Positions 20,911 through 31,457 of a DNA stretch of 54,673 nt are shown here, piece after piece. A model generated the notes under the pieces. It saw nothing but the letters and a program-made list of their open reading frames with translations, searched no databases and was not told where the DNA came from. The stretch covers positions 35,948 to 90,620 of the forward strand of contig JBBHKE010003125.1 in NCBI GenBank assembly GCA_037447655.1, written 5' to 3'. Every line of letters begins with the position of its first letter. The first letter of the stretch is position 1. The position numbers and the translations under genes were made by a program. Source of the stretch: Zygnema cylindricum. Lineage: Eukaryota; Streptophyta; Zygnematophyceae; Zygnematales; Zygnemataceae.

Positions 20911-22707
20911 TGTTGTTTTGAAGATTTAGTTTCGTGCGAATGTGAAATTTGATGGGCACGCGACGTTTCGTGCGTATATATTTTACATGATGTACTGTGG
21001 AGTTTTGAACAGTCTGCGGTTCAGGGGAATTAAATGTACGAGTAAATTTAATAGGGTAATAGAGTGGCGCGAAATGTGATTGGAAATGGACGGTGGATCG
21101 CGAATTGATCCAACGATTAATGTTCGAAATGTTTTTAAAGTGTTCGCCGTAAGTACGGACCATAATGGGACAGGCGACATTTATTAAAAGGGACGTCGCC
21201 GGTACGGTTCATCTTATTTGACAGGTGTACTCTAATTTCGGTAGGCGACATTTATGACGAAGTACGTCATTTCGGTACGGACAGGATTTGGATGGTACGG
21301 TTTATTTCGGCAAGTGGTTCGAGCTAGACGTGGAAGGCGGACGGCGTCCGCCGATATTTCTAAGGGATCGTATTGTTTGTTGACGTGTTATTAAGTGGAC
21401 CGTACATATGCGATGTCGGTTCACTACGTGGATTTATCTGCAAGTGACTAAGCGAGTTCTCGCTTATGACGCGTATTTTGCGGACGCGTCGGTGTAAATA
21501 TTTGAAACAACATTGATTTGTCGTATGTGTAATAATAATTTAGTATTGATTATGACAATTTTTATTTAGGTGATCATTTAGGGTTTTGTGTGTATGTAGT
21601 GTCGTACTTGCAGACAAGTGTACTCGTATGATTGGTCAACTCTCGGGTGTACACTAACAGTTAGGATTATTTGTCGTAATAGGTTCTCATGATGTAATAC
21701 TACTTAGTGGAAGTTACGTTGGCTATTTTGACATGTAGCGATTCATTGACAGCTCACAAGAGTATATATAGGAATGAGCTTTGTAAGGAATAATCATCAA
21801 TGTTGGTTAGTAAAGTGGGGACCAAAGATGTAGTATTTTAGGGTTGTCGATTAGGTCATGCACTTTGAATGATATAATGATTATTTGATTATACTTTTGT
21901 TTATGTGTGATGCATTTGTTTGTTATTATTTATTTATGTTATTTTATATATGTTTGATATGCGTTGTTTATGCATTTGTCCTAGGGTTTGTTTATGTCGA
22001 TTATTCCATCAAAACTTAGATGTTGTCATAGGGTTTATTTATGTTGATTATTCCATGAAACCCTAAATGTTGTTTGTTGCGTCTGTGTATGCATATGGAG
22101 GATGCATTTCAAAGGATTGTTCATTGGCCTAGCTTTGCTTAACATTTTGTTTGATAGTTTGGGTGGCTTCTGCGGTCTATTTTAGACCAAAGAACAACAA
22201 GATTGGTCATACTAGACGGATGCTGACTAAGCAAACAACATTTTGAGTACGGAGTCAGATTGTAAATAACTGAAAAAATAGTTTTTGTTGCTTAGTGCTT
22301 TATCAAATAGTGTTTCACTATTTAGTTTTTAGGGTAGTTGCAATTAGGGTTTGGAAGTACATTAGAGTACCTTGTCTTACTATAATACAGTACTACTATT
22401 CAAGGTATTGTCACCTTATTAGCTAATGAGCAGAAAGAGCTCACTTAGAGTATAAAGTTTAGGACTTATGATTATTTTGGTATCCAGTTTTGGGAATATG
22501 GGAAACTAAAAGGCAGTTTTTGGAAACTTGCAGCTCTCATATCTTATGGTTTACTATGTCAATTATCCTATAATTTTGGGAATTGACAACGTGTGAGCTA
22601 GTCTGCTTATGTGCCAATTCTTAGAGTAATTGGATATGTGAGTCAGGATTTACAGTGTGTCAAAAGGTGGTGTTTCTGAGGGATTCTTGTAAAGCTTCTC
22701 TTTAAGT

Positions 22708-25700
22708 ATGTCTACTTCTAATACTACTGCTGTTGCTCCACCTACACCTGTTGTCATAGAACAACAGGTTATGGGAATGTTTTCAAGAATTCATGTGTTT
22801 AATGTACAGAAATATGTTTAATGGGCAGACATGGTTGAGTCTTACTTTGAAACTGCAAGTTTATAGGAAATTTTGGATGGATCACTTCATGAAGCTGATC
22901 CAACTTGGGGGAAAAAGAATTTGCAAGCTTAGAATGCTCTCAAAATATGTCTTTCGGAGAACATGGTTATGTCACGAATCAAGATGAAGAAGGCGATTGA
23001 CATCTGGAAATCACTCAAGGCGTCTTAAGAGAAAGGCAAATGTTCAAGAGGAACTTCTGTTGGCAGGAAAAATCTGGGACTACCAATACTCAGGGGAACA
23101 ATGGCCGAGTATACAGATAACTTTAGAGCTCTTATTGATGCTCATGCTTGTGCTGGTGGCTCCTTCTCTAAGTTCCAGCAGGCTGTTTTAATCATTAGAG
23201 GTCTTCCTAACAGCATGAAAGAAACGTCTGCTAAACTGAAAATTCATGATAAAGCTAGCTGGACACTCAATTAGCTATTATTATTATTCTGGAGGAGGAG
23301 TCTACGTGAAAGATGCTTAATGGAGAGAAAAAAGTAGAGGCATTTAACACAGACTTTGACAGAGAAGTACAGTTTAATCAGGCAAAAAATCAGTTTAATC
23401 TACAAAGGAATCAAATTAACTCAAATCAGGGTCAGTTTAAACAGTTTAATCAAGGGCCAAATAGAAAGTCTTTTACTGCTTGCTTTTATTGTTCAGAGAG
23501 AGGTCATGGATATAGATACTGTCTTGAACTCAAAAAGGCAAATGAGACAGGATTATATCGGCCAGGTTGGGAACAAAGCTTGTATAACCAAGGATTTTCA
23601 GGTCATCGGTTACAAAACAACTCATTGTTTTTCTTCATCTGTCACTAAGGAAGATGAGTCTTTGACCTTCAATGAACAAGATGACTCGGTGTTATATTCC
23701 ATAGCGGCAGCAATGGAGGGCTCAAAGGACGTTGGATGGATCATGGACACAGGGGCATCGACCCACATGTGTTGGAACAAGGGACTTTTTTCCAATCTGC
23801 AGACAACACGTGCAAAGAATATCTACTATACTTGTGGCATGAGTGTATAGACTTGTGCTCACGTTGATATTTCATTGCTGGTAGATGTAGGCGGAAAGTT
23901 TGTTGAGGGAACATTTCATAATGTCTTATATGTTCCGAACTTCAAAAAGAATTTGTTTTCCACTTCTTTGGTTCAAAGCAAAGGATTTGAAATCACCCTT
24001 AAGAGGGGGTAGGCAGGTTGTAAGCAAGCTAGGAAAAATAGCAGTGACAGGAACTGGAGATGCAAGCAAAATGTATCGTATGGACATGGCTGATTCTAAG
24101 GAAAATGATGTTCTCTACTCTTTTGTAGTATGTGAAAATGAATTATGGCATAAAAGGCTAAGACTTGTTCACTTTTACAGTTTAACAAAAATGGTGAAGG
24201 CTAGGAAAGTAGAGGGTGTTTCTCTCACAGATCACTTAGTCAAAACTTGTGATGGCTGCTCTTTAGGAAAGATACATAAACTGCCTTTTCCACAAGAATC
24301 GGATCATATATCTACAAAAGTCTTGCAGCTAATTCACTCGGATGTTTGAGGACCTGCTCAGGTGCCATCTGCTGGGGGGGTTCGTTTTTTGGTAACGTTT
24401 AGAGATGACTTCTCCAGATTCACTAAAGTTTAGTTCATGAAAGACAAGAGTGAAGTGTCCGGACACTTCAAACTACAAAGTTTGGGCGGAAAAACTTCAT
24501 GGTGTTTCGCTTTTGGAACACAGATCAGACAATGGAGGAGAGTATATGTCAAAAGAATTCGAAAATTTTCTGTTGGATGAGGGTATAAGTCGCTAACTCA
24601 CTGTTCCTTACACTCCTCAGCACAATGGTTTTTCGGAAAGATTAAACAGAACCATTACAGAATGTGCTAGATCTATGCTAAGAGATTAAAATATAGATTT
24701 GAAATTCTGGGATGAGGCCCTTAACTGTGCAATTTATATCAAAAATAGAATTGGTTCTAGGTTTGTCACTACTACACCCTTTGAACTTTGGACAGGTAGA
24801 AAGGCTGATGTTTGTCATTTCAGAGTTTTTGGAAGTAAATGCTTTGTTTTGAACACCTCACCAAGCACTTGGAAAATGGAACCAAAAGGTTTATCGGGTA
24901 TCTTTATCGGGTATGATGATACTTCAAAAGGCTACAGAGTATATGTTTTTGATAAGCAAAAAGTAATTGTGTCAAGAAATATTATTATAAAGGATGAGGA
25001 AGTTTGAGCATATCTATTTAACATGACAGAAAAACAGGCTGAGGAAAAGTCAATAGAATATGTTATACACAAGAAACAATTTATTTTCCAGCTGTTTGAC
25101 AGCCTCTTACAGATCTAGTGTCTTGTGATCCTCAGGTTCCTCTTCAGACTCAGATGGAGCAAGCTGAACCGGTCTAAGAGTAACAGCAACAAGTCACAAT
25201 ACAAACGAGGAACGTCAAGGATCCATCGGTCTCCGCCTCAGAATTTCCGGGGGGAAGGAGATCTAGCAACCGTTTACAATGTGGATCACACTTTGCCAAC
25301 TCTGCTAACTCGTGAGAACCTCTAACTATTCCGGAAACCTTCTCTTCACCCAAAAGAAACCACTAGACTGAGGCGGCAAACAATGAAGTGAAGTCGATAA
25401 TGGAAGCTCAAACGTGGGAGTTGGTTGATCTTCTTCCGGACGGGAAAGCCATCTGCAGCAAATGGGTATTCAAACTGAAACTAAATCCGGATGGCACCAT
25501 TGAAAGATACAAAGCGAGACTTGTGGCGAAATACTAGAATAAGAAAGAAGGAATTGAATTTGAGGAGACTTTCTCTCCGGTGGTAAGGTTTCCAACTACC
25601 AGAATTTTATTAAGTCTAGCTGCAATTGAAAACATAAAAGTCGTTAAATAGATGTTAAAACAACTTTTCTTCATAGAGAGCTTGAAGAAACTACTTATAT

Positions 25701-26884
25701 GCAACAACCAGAAATGTATGTAGAGAAAAGAAAAGAAAAACTAGTTTGTAAACTGATGTATTTTTTGTATGGGTTGAAGTAGGCCCCTAGACAGTGGAAT
25801 TTGAAGTTAGAACAATTCTTCACTAAATAATACTTTAAAAGAATCAGTTCAGATTATTCTGTGCAAGTTCTGTAAGGGGAGGATGGTGTACTTTATATTG
25901 CTGTTTATGTAGATGATCTGCTGCTTATTAGCAAATCTATGGATGAAATAAATCGCATCAAGAGAGCCTTAAGGACCAGATTTGAGATGAAGGACCTCAG
26001 TGAGGCCAAATATATTTTAGGGATACAAGTCGAGAGAGATGGAAATAAAAGATAGATCATGTTAACTCAAAAGGTGGCTATTGGTTCCATGCTTGAAAAT
26101 TTTGATATGAAAGAGGCAAAAGGATGTGTCACTCCTATGGAAAAATGACAAAAAATAGAAGTTCATTTTGATTTTGGTATTCTAGTTGAAGAGAGCTTAG
26201 AGTCAAGGGAGGAGGATATCATTACCTCAAAACCATACAGACAAGTAGTAGGTAGTCTCATCTACTTTATGAACCGCACGAGGCCCGTTGTAACAACTGC
26301 TGTGGGAGCCTTAGGTAGAAGTCTGCATAATCCAAAAAGGGCAGACTGGGAAGCTGCAAAAAAAGCCTTGAGGTATTTGGCAGGGACCCGAAATCTTGAA
26401 TTTGACCTTGGAGGAGGGGGAGTCAAGCTGCAAACCTGGAGCGATGCGAGTTATGACGATATGCCCAGCAGGAAATCAACCACTGGTTTTGTCTTGCAAA
26501 TTCGAATCGGAACCGGCTGTTGGAGCAGCAAACTTTAAAAAGTCCTACCCAATTAACTACGAAGTCACAATATATGGCAACAAGCTCTACCCTCAAAGAA
26601 CTCTTATGGGTAAAGGCACTTCTGCACGAATTGGGACACATGCAAACTAGTCCTCAAGTCATCTGGTGTGATAACCATGCAGCTATTGCCATTGTTTCCA
26701 ATCTCAGCCACCAGTTCAAGATTAAGCACATGGATGTCAGACTGCATTTTGTCCGGGAAAATGTGCTTGCCAAAGTCATCAAATTGTGCTACTTACCTGA
26801 TGAAAACATGGTTGTAGATATGCTAACAAAAGTTCTACCTGCACTTAAAATTACAGTTTTGCAGAATGGCTATTGGGCTAAGTG
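22708..26884 (+). pseudogene. Copia C gag-pol remnant
   Basis: The ATG (22708) lies inside the left LTR, 59 nt before its end, and reads through the PBS (IEQQVMG). Readable pieces in order: a gag core from about 22790 to 23280; a zinc knuckle CFYCSERGHGYRYC at about 23490; protease WIMDTGASTHMC at about 23735; integrase fragments at about 24310-24700 (SDNGGEY present); RT fragments at 25400-25990 with VYVDDLLLISKS; and RNase H pieces (WSDASY, CDNHAAIAI) at 26269-26884. Many stops and frameshifts separate them. This is an old, dead copy diverged from the A families. Confidence 0.85.
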
Positions 26885-26912
26885 AATAACTGAGTCTAAA
26901 GCTTTAGGGGAG

Positions 26913-27873
26913 TGTTGTTTTCAAATCTTTGTCCTCAGTAGATAGAGTTGTGAGGAGAGACTTAAAACTTAAAATATTTCTGGATAAGTAAGATATAATA
27001 CTTACCTTAAATAGTGTGATAGTTAAGTATTACTATAGAGTATTTTGTACGGTCATATAAGATACGCGTCTGCATTTTAGATAACTCATAAAGTGCGGAA
27101 TGGACCTGGACACATGTCGCCTATCGAATGGATGACTTTGGTAGATCGGCGGACGCGAAATGAACTGGACATCCGGCAATACAGTTCTGAAGGGCAAATA
27201 CTTGACGTTGGATTTTATCAAGTTAACGATTGAGATTCCAGTGGGGACCACAGGTTACGAGATGCCTCGTAAGCACCCCAGATATACGTACAAAATCACC
27301 ACAATAGATTGGACAAACTAGACGGATATTGACTAAGCAATTAACATTTTTAGTACGGAGTCAGATTCTAAATACTTGAAGAAATAGTTTTTTTTGCTTA
27401 GTGTTTTATCAAATAGTGTTTCACTATTTAGTTTTTAGGGTAGTTGCAATTAGGTTTTTTGAAGTACATTAGAGTACCTTCTTGTACTATAGTACAGTAC
27501 CATTATTCAGGGTATTGTCACCTGATTTGCTAATGAGCAGTAGGAGCTCACTTAGAGTATAAAGTTTAGGACTTGTAATTATTTTTGTATCCAGTTTTGG
27601 GAATATGGGAAATTAAAAGGCAACTTTTGGTAACTTGCAGCCCTCATATCTTATGGTTTACAAAGTCACTCGTACTGTAATTTTGGGAACTGGCAACGTG
27701 TGTGCTAGTCTGTTTATGTGCCAATTTTTGGGGTAATTGGATCTGTGAGTCAAGATTTACAATGTGCCAAAAGGTGTTGTTTGTGAGGAATTCTTGTGAA
27801 GCTTATGCTTAAGTATGTCTACTTCTACTACTACTGACGCAGCTCCACCTGCACTAGTTGTCATAGAACAACA
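26913..27873 (+). repeat. Right LTR of Copia C
   Basis: It matches the split left LTR, including CAGTAGATAGAG, GGTCATATAAGA, CGCCTATCGAATGGATGAC and the terminal MSTST-type coding start (ATGTCTACTTCTACTAC). It serves as the intact reference that proves the family B element interrupts the left LTR. Confidence 0.9.
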
Positions 27874-28244
27874 CTCGTTTCAATCAATGTCTTCTCATTC
27901 TCAAGAAATTTTGTAATTATGTGCGCAGAATTTCACCTTTGTGAATGTTCCCACTTACTGCTTCCTTTGCCATGTCTTCGTTCTGCTCCTCCTCCGTTGG
28001 TTCTGGAACAGTTTTCTTGGTGGCCGGATTCTGAAAAACTTGAGGTTAGTTCCGTTGAGTTTGTTCCTTGTGTTTGTTCTCAAGCATGTTCATCGTTGCT
28101 TTTTTTCCACTGAAATCTACTAATAATACATCTTTAAATGTCTTAAATTTCATTTTCCCTCCTTCTCCTAGCTCTTATATTTCTAATGTTTCTAACATCT
28201 TTGTTATTTTTCCAATGTTCCTAACATCTTGAAATTATGTGCAG

Positions 28245-28331
28245 GCTGATTTTATGTGCCAGCTGATTGATGGATTTGAAAGTGATGGACTACGCTTCTC
28301 CCACTATCTTTGTGCTCTTAGTCTTGATATG
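28245..28331 (+). other. Exon-like segment of unknown gene
   Basis: An open 29-codon segment is bounded by an acceptor-like TTATGTGCAG and a donor-like GTGAGT. It would read ADFMCQLIDGF followed by ESDGLRFSHYLCALSLDM. I do not recognise the family and find no convincing neighbouring exons, so it may be a gene fragment or chance. Confidence 0.25.
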
Positions 28332-29639
28332 GTGAGTTTTGATCTGTCCCCTCCCTTTATCCTTGACATTTGTGGAAATTGAGTTGCATTTCTATTTGGT
28401 GACTTCTATTAGAGGGGTCTCTAAATTCCTCCTTCCACCTTTCTCCATCTTACAAATTGTGATTTTTGTAAAGATTCTCTGTAGTGCAAAAGATGCCACT
28501 TCTCTGAGCTATTTTTTGCCATGGACCATTTCGGTCCATCTAGATTCCCAATCTGCTCTTCCCTTAATTGAAATGTGGAGCTTTGAGTTTTTGTTGCCTC
28601 CTTGAGGCCTTATTTATTCTCTTAATTTCTTGTTGGTCTCCTTTGTCAGTTCACCTCTCCCTCTTCTACCGAAAGAGTGGTGTTTTCCCCTCCCTTAAGT
28701 GAGTTTCCGAGTATTTTGCCGGCTGCATTTTTTTTTGTCACATTTGCAGCTTTGTTTCTGTCTCTTCTCAAATTTTTTTTTGTCACATTTGCAACTTTTT
28801 CTTTGTGTCTCTTCTCACATTTTTGATATATATTTGGGGAGTCTCTTGCTAGCTTGCTGGCTACACCATGATTGCTAATCATTTTTTGTGTTTTAATTTA
28901 ATTTCCTGCAAGTTTTGTGAATTTTTAGGTTTTAAGACTTGATTGTGGGATGTTTGTGGATACACGCGTGGAGATGGGAAATGGGGGATATGCTTGACTT
29001 TTGTGAAAATCTTGCTACTCCTTGCTTGTTCCTTTTGTGGTAAGTCATTTTGACCATCCTCAACCTTTTTGTCTACTTTCCCACTATCTTGTACTGCTTT
29101 CAACTTAAGTTCTCTATCGTTTTGTTGACCTTAACTCTTGCTGTTTCTAATGCATCATCATTTCCCTTTTGTGATGCCCATCCACTTTTTGCCCGTCCAT
29201 TTATGCTTCCGATGCATGATGATTGTGTTTTGGCTTCTAAAAATAGGTTTTGTTTTTCTAACATATTATCACTATGTTGATTGTTTCGGTGGACCTTGCC
29301 TTTCTGTTGTGCCAAGTGCACAACCTTTGGGGAGATTTTGAGAGTGTCGATGTTGGAGTTTGCATTTGGAGTTGGGGACTTCTGATCGTCGGGTGTGGAT
29401 GCGACGGTGCATCCTTCGTTGACGAATCTGATGTCGACCGCTTTTGGTAAGCACTAGATGCTTTTTTATGGTCGCTTCCAATCCTCCTACTGCATTGTAA
29501 CTCCGTGAACCTCGTTCTATTGCTCTCTTCCTTCTGTTCCCAACAAGTCCCAAAATTTGTCTTATCTTGTAAAACGATGTTCGTATGCTTTTTTGCTTCT
29601 GTAGCCATGCTTCTGCTTGCATCACAAGTTCTTTCTTTT

Positions 29640-29780
29640 GTCATGCCGCATGATATCGGTAGCACGCATGCATGATATTTCGCACACTTGCACAATATCC
29701 TGCACGCACGGGAGTTATTTGACTCGCGCGCACGATATCATGCACGCACGCGCGATATTTCGGCACGCATATATAAGTCC
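29640..29780. repeat. Degenerate short tandem repeat, GCACGC..GATAT units
   Basis: Units of about 20-30 bp built from (T)GCACGCACG and CGATATTTCG or GATATC recur about five times, with a local rise in CpG. It could be a decayed minisatellite. Confidence 0.5.
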
Positions 29781-30652
29781 CGTTCGAACGTGCGGAGTCA
29801 TGTTGGTTAACTTTTTGTGACGTGTGAGCGATTCGCGTACGCGTCTAATTGAATACATACTAATTTTGTGCGTACTGTTTGTTTTGTTTCATTTCGTAGG
29901 TACACGATCTCCATGGTACTTTCGCAAACATCGTTTGGGCGACGCGTCGCGATTTTCTAGAGTATTTCGTGCGGTATGTTTCGTTTCGTGCGTACGTACG
30001 CGATTTTGGAGTATACACGCCAAGTATCGTTTGGCGACGAAGCGCAATTTCCGGGAGCATTGGTGGCGCTTCAATGTACTTTTATTCCTTAAAGTCGTGA
30101 ACCCACGTAGGTTCAAACATACATGTAGATAGGGAGGGTTTTTACCCTCGGACGGTGGATTTTGTTAGGCGTACGGCAGACAATGTTGGTCGCCTATTGG
30201 CCAAACATCTTAAGTAGGTCGTTCATGTGAACTAGCCTAGACTTAGGTTAAGGTTTGCGTAGGCGTAGCGTAGCTAATACTTAGTCTATTTTCAGACTTA
30301 GAATTGCTAGCTTTTGGACAAGAATTTTCTCTTGGCGGCCGAGCTTTTCTCTTGCTCTCTCTCTCAGCGATTGCTCAAGTTTCTTCCTTTCTTTTGCTAG
30401 CTAGCTATAGAGGCTAGATAGTTTACATACATTATCCCTTGTAATTCTGCCCACGCTCTTGAAATTCATAGATTTCTATAGTATTTTCTAGGTTTAAATA
30501 TGTTAGGAAAAACAAAAAGGACAGACAGCCTGCCTCCACCTCCTTTCTGTAGCCCCCATACTTGTTGTAGTCACTGAAGGATAGAGAAGGTGGTTGATCC
30601 ATAGCTGCCTTAGTTCAACATGCAGTTATTTTTAGAAGGTTACTAAAAATAG

Positions 30653-30739
30653 TCTTGACGGACCCAGGATTTGAACCCGGAACCTGCGGCTCGTCAAGTT
30701 GGCGGATAGCGGTCAGCTTTATCCTACTAGACTAGGACC
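30653..30739 (-). other. tRNA-like block, antisense, in Copia A3 left LTR
   Basis: On the minus strand it starts GGTCCTAGTCTAGTAGGATA (A-box-like) and reaches CCGGGTTCAAATCCTGG, a complete T-arm with a 5-bp stem and 7-nt loop. It then ends GTCCGTCAAG. The 5' acceptor half does not pair, so it is a tRNA-derived relic. The right LTR copy is 36081-36167. Confidence 0.6.
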
Positions 30740-31457
30740 AATGCTAAATGCTATAGAGTATGATAGATATATATACATTTAGGAAGTAAGAAATCCATTT
30801 AACTAAAACTAGATACGGCGTGCATAGATACAGTTTTAGTACGACATCATTTCAGAATGAATACCTCGCATTTGGTTGACAGCGAAACAAATATCTCGCA
30901 AGTAATTACAACGGTTAAGATTACGTCTCATTACGAATCCGATGGCGCACGTCATCGCCGAAATCGCGGAGTGGTCACCTTGGTGTTTTGTGACGTGGCA
31001 TGACCTAGAGCCACGTGGAGAGATGACATTCGGTCATAGGAATTTCCGAGGAATGTACGGACAAATAAAAAGCAGACACGCGTCCACTTAATAACCTTGT
31101 CGTACATAGGCCGTACAAAAGGTACACCGGCAGTAGTACTTTTTTGGTACGGTACAGTAATTTGATTGGTCCGTACTTCAGTAGATAGATGTTATTAGAA
31201 GGAATCAGGACTTAGAAAATTTTGGTAGGTAGTCACCTCTCCCTTTGGGAGTTTGTACAAATTGGCATTTTTGGTGCCTCATAACTTATCGGCTGGTTGG
31301 CCGTTTTCAGTGATTCTTTTTTGCTACAGACTCAGGGGAGTCCACGCTACATAGGGGTGCAGTCAAATTGTCAGTTTGCCTTCTTGGGCAGCTGTGGTCA
31401 TGGCTTAAAGTGGGTTAGTTAAATACTATCTAGAGGCTTCATGTATTCGGTAGTCCA

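Larger units (their letters stand above)
17607..22199 (+). mobile_element. Non-coding LTR element, family B (TRIM/LARD-like)
   Basis: The left LTR starts TGTTGTTTTTGAAG at 17607 and ends AAAGAACAACA at 19999. It is 1290 bp once the nested solo LTR is removed. The right LTR is 20911-22199 (1289 bp). The target duplication AGATT sits at 17602-17606 and 22200-22204. The internal region (20000-20910) begins with the PBS GTTATGGGCCCAC and ends with the polypurine TTTTGGGGAG, yet encodes no gag or pol. It must depend on enzymes of another Copia. The host site is the left LTR of Copia C. Confidence 0.9.
17211..27873 (+). mobile_element. Copia C, left LTR disrupted
   Basis: The left LTR is 17211-17606 plus 22205-22766 (about 958 bp net); the right LTR is 26913-27873 (961 bp). 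Both start TGTTTTTTTC/TGTTGTTTTC and end ATAGAACAACA. The PBS GGTTATGGGAATG (22767) is a degraded version of the A-family site. A polypurine end TTAGGGGAG precedes the right LTR. The flanks (CATAA left, CTCGT right) do not match, so there is no target duplication. This suggests a deletion or recombination between two C copies. Confidence 0.85.
27874..30456. other. Unassigned debris, T-rich on plus strand
   Basis: No confident gene. On the minus strand 28646-29695 is A-rich and gives lysine-rich broken frames (for example 28879-29103 and 29258-29695) that could be remains of an old retroelement ORF, but I cannot name a domain. 28245-28331 looks like a short exon. 29640-29780 is a GCACGC/GATAT repeat. 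29800-30130 is rich in CGTACG motifs. The region breaks at 30456, where Copia A3 inserted, and resumes at 36905. Confidence 0.4.

Noticed and set aside
20549-21163. Minus-strand frame of 204 codons across the B element internal region and right LTR
   Set aside because: It crosses the internal/LTR boundary antisense to the element and has low-complexity composition with no domain. The corresponding LTR part recurs in other copies.
28646-29695. Possible LINE ORF1 on the minus strand
   Set aside because: Lysine-rich frames are broken and no RNA-binding, endonuclease or RT motif is visible, so I left it as unassigned debris.
29640-29780. CRISPR-like repeat array
   Set aside because: Units vary in length and sequence and have no unique spacers. 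The genome is eukaryotic.
30653-30739. Minus-strand tRNA gene
   Set aside because: The T-arm is good but the acceptor stem does not pair and the anticodon arm is poor. Treated as a tRNA-like relic, not a functional tRNA.
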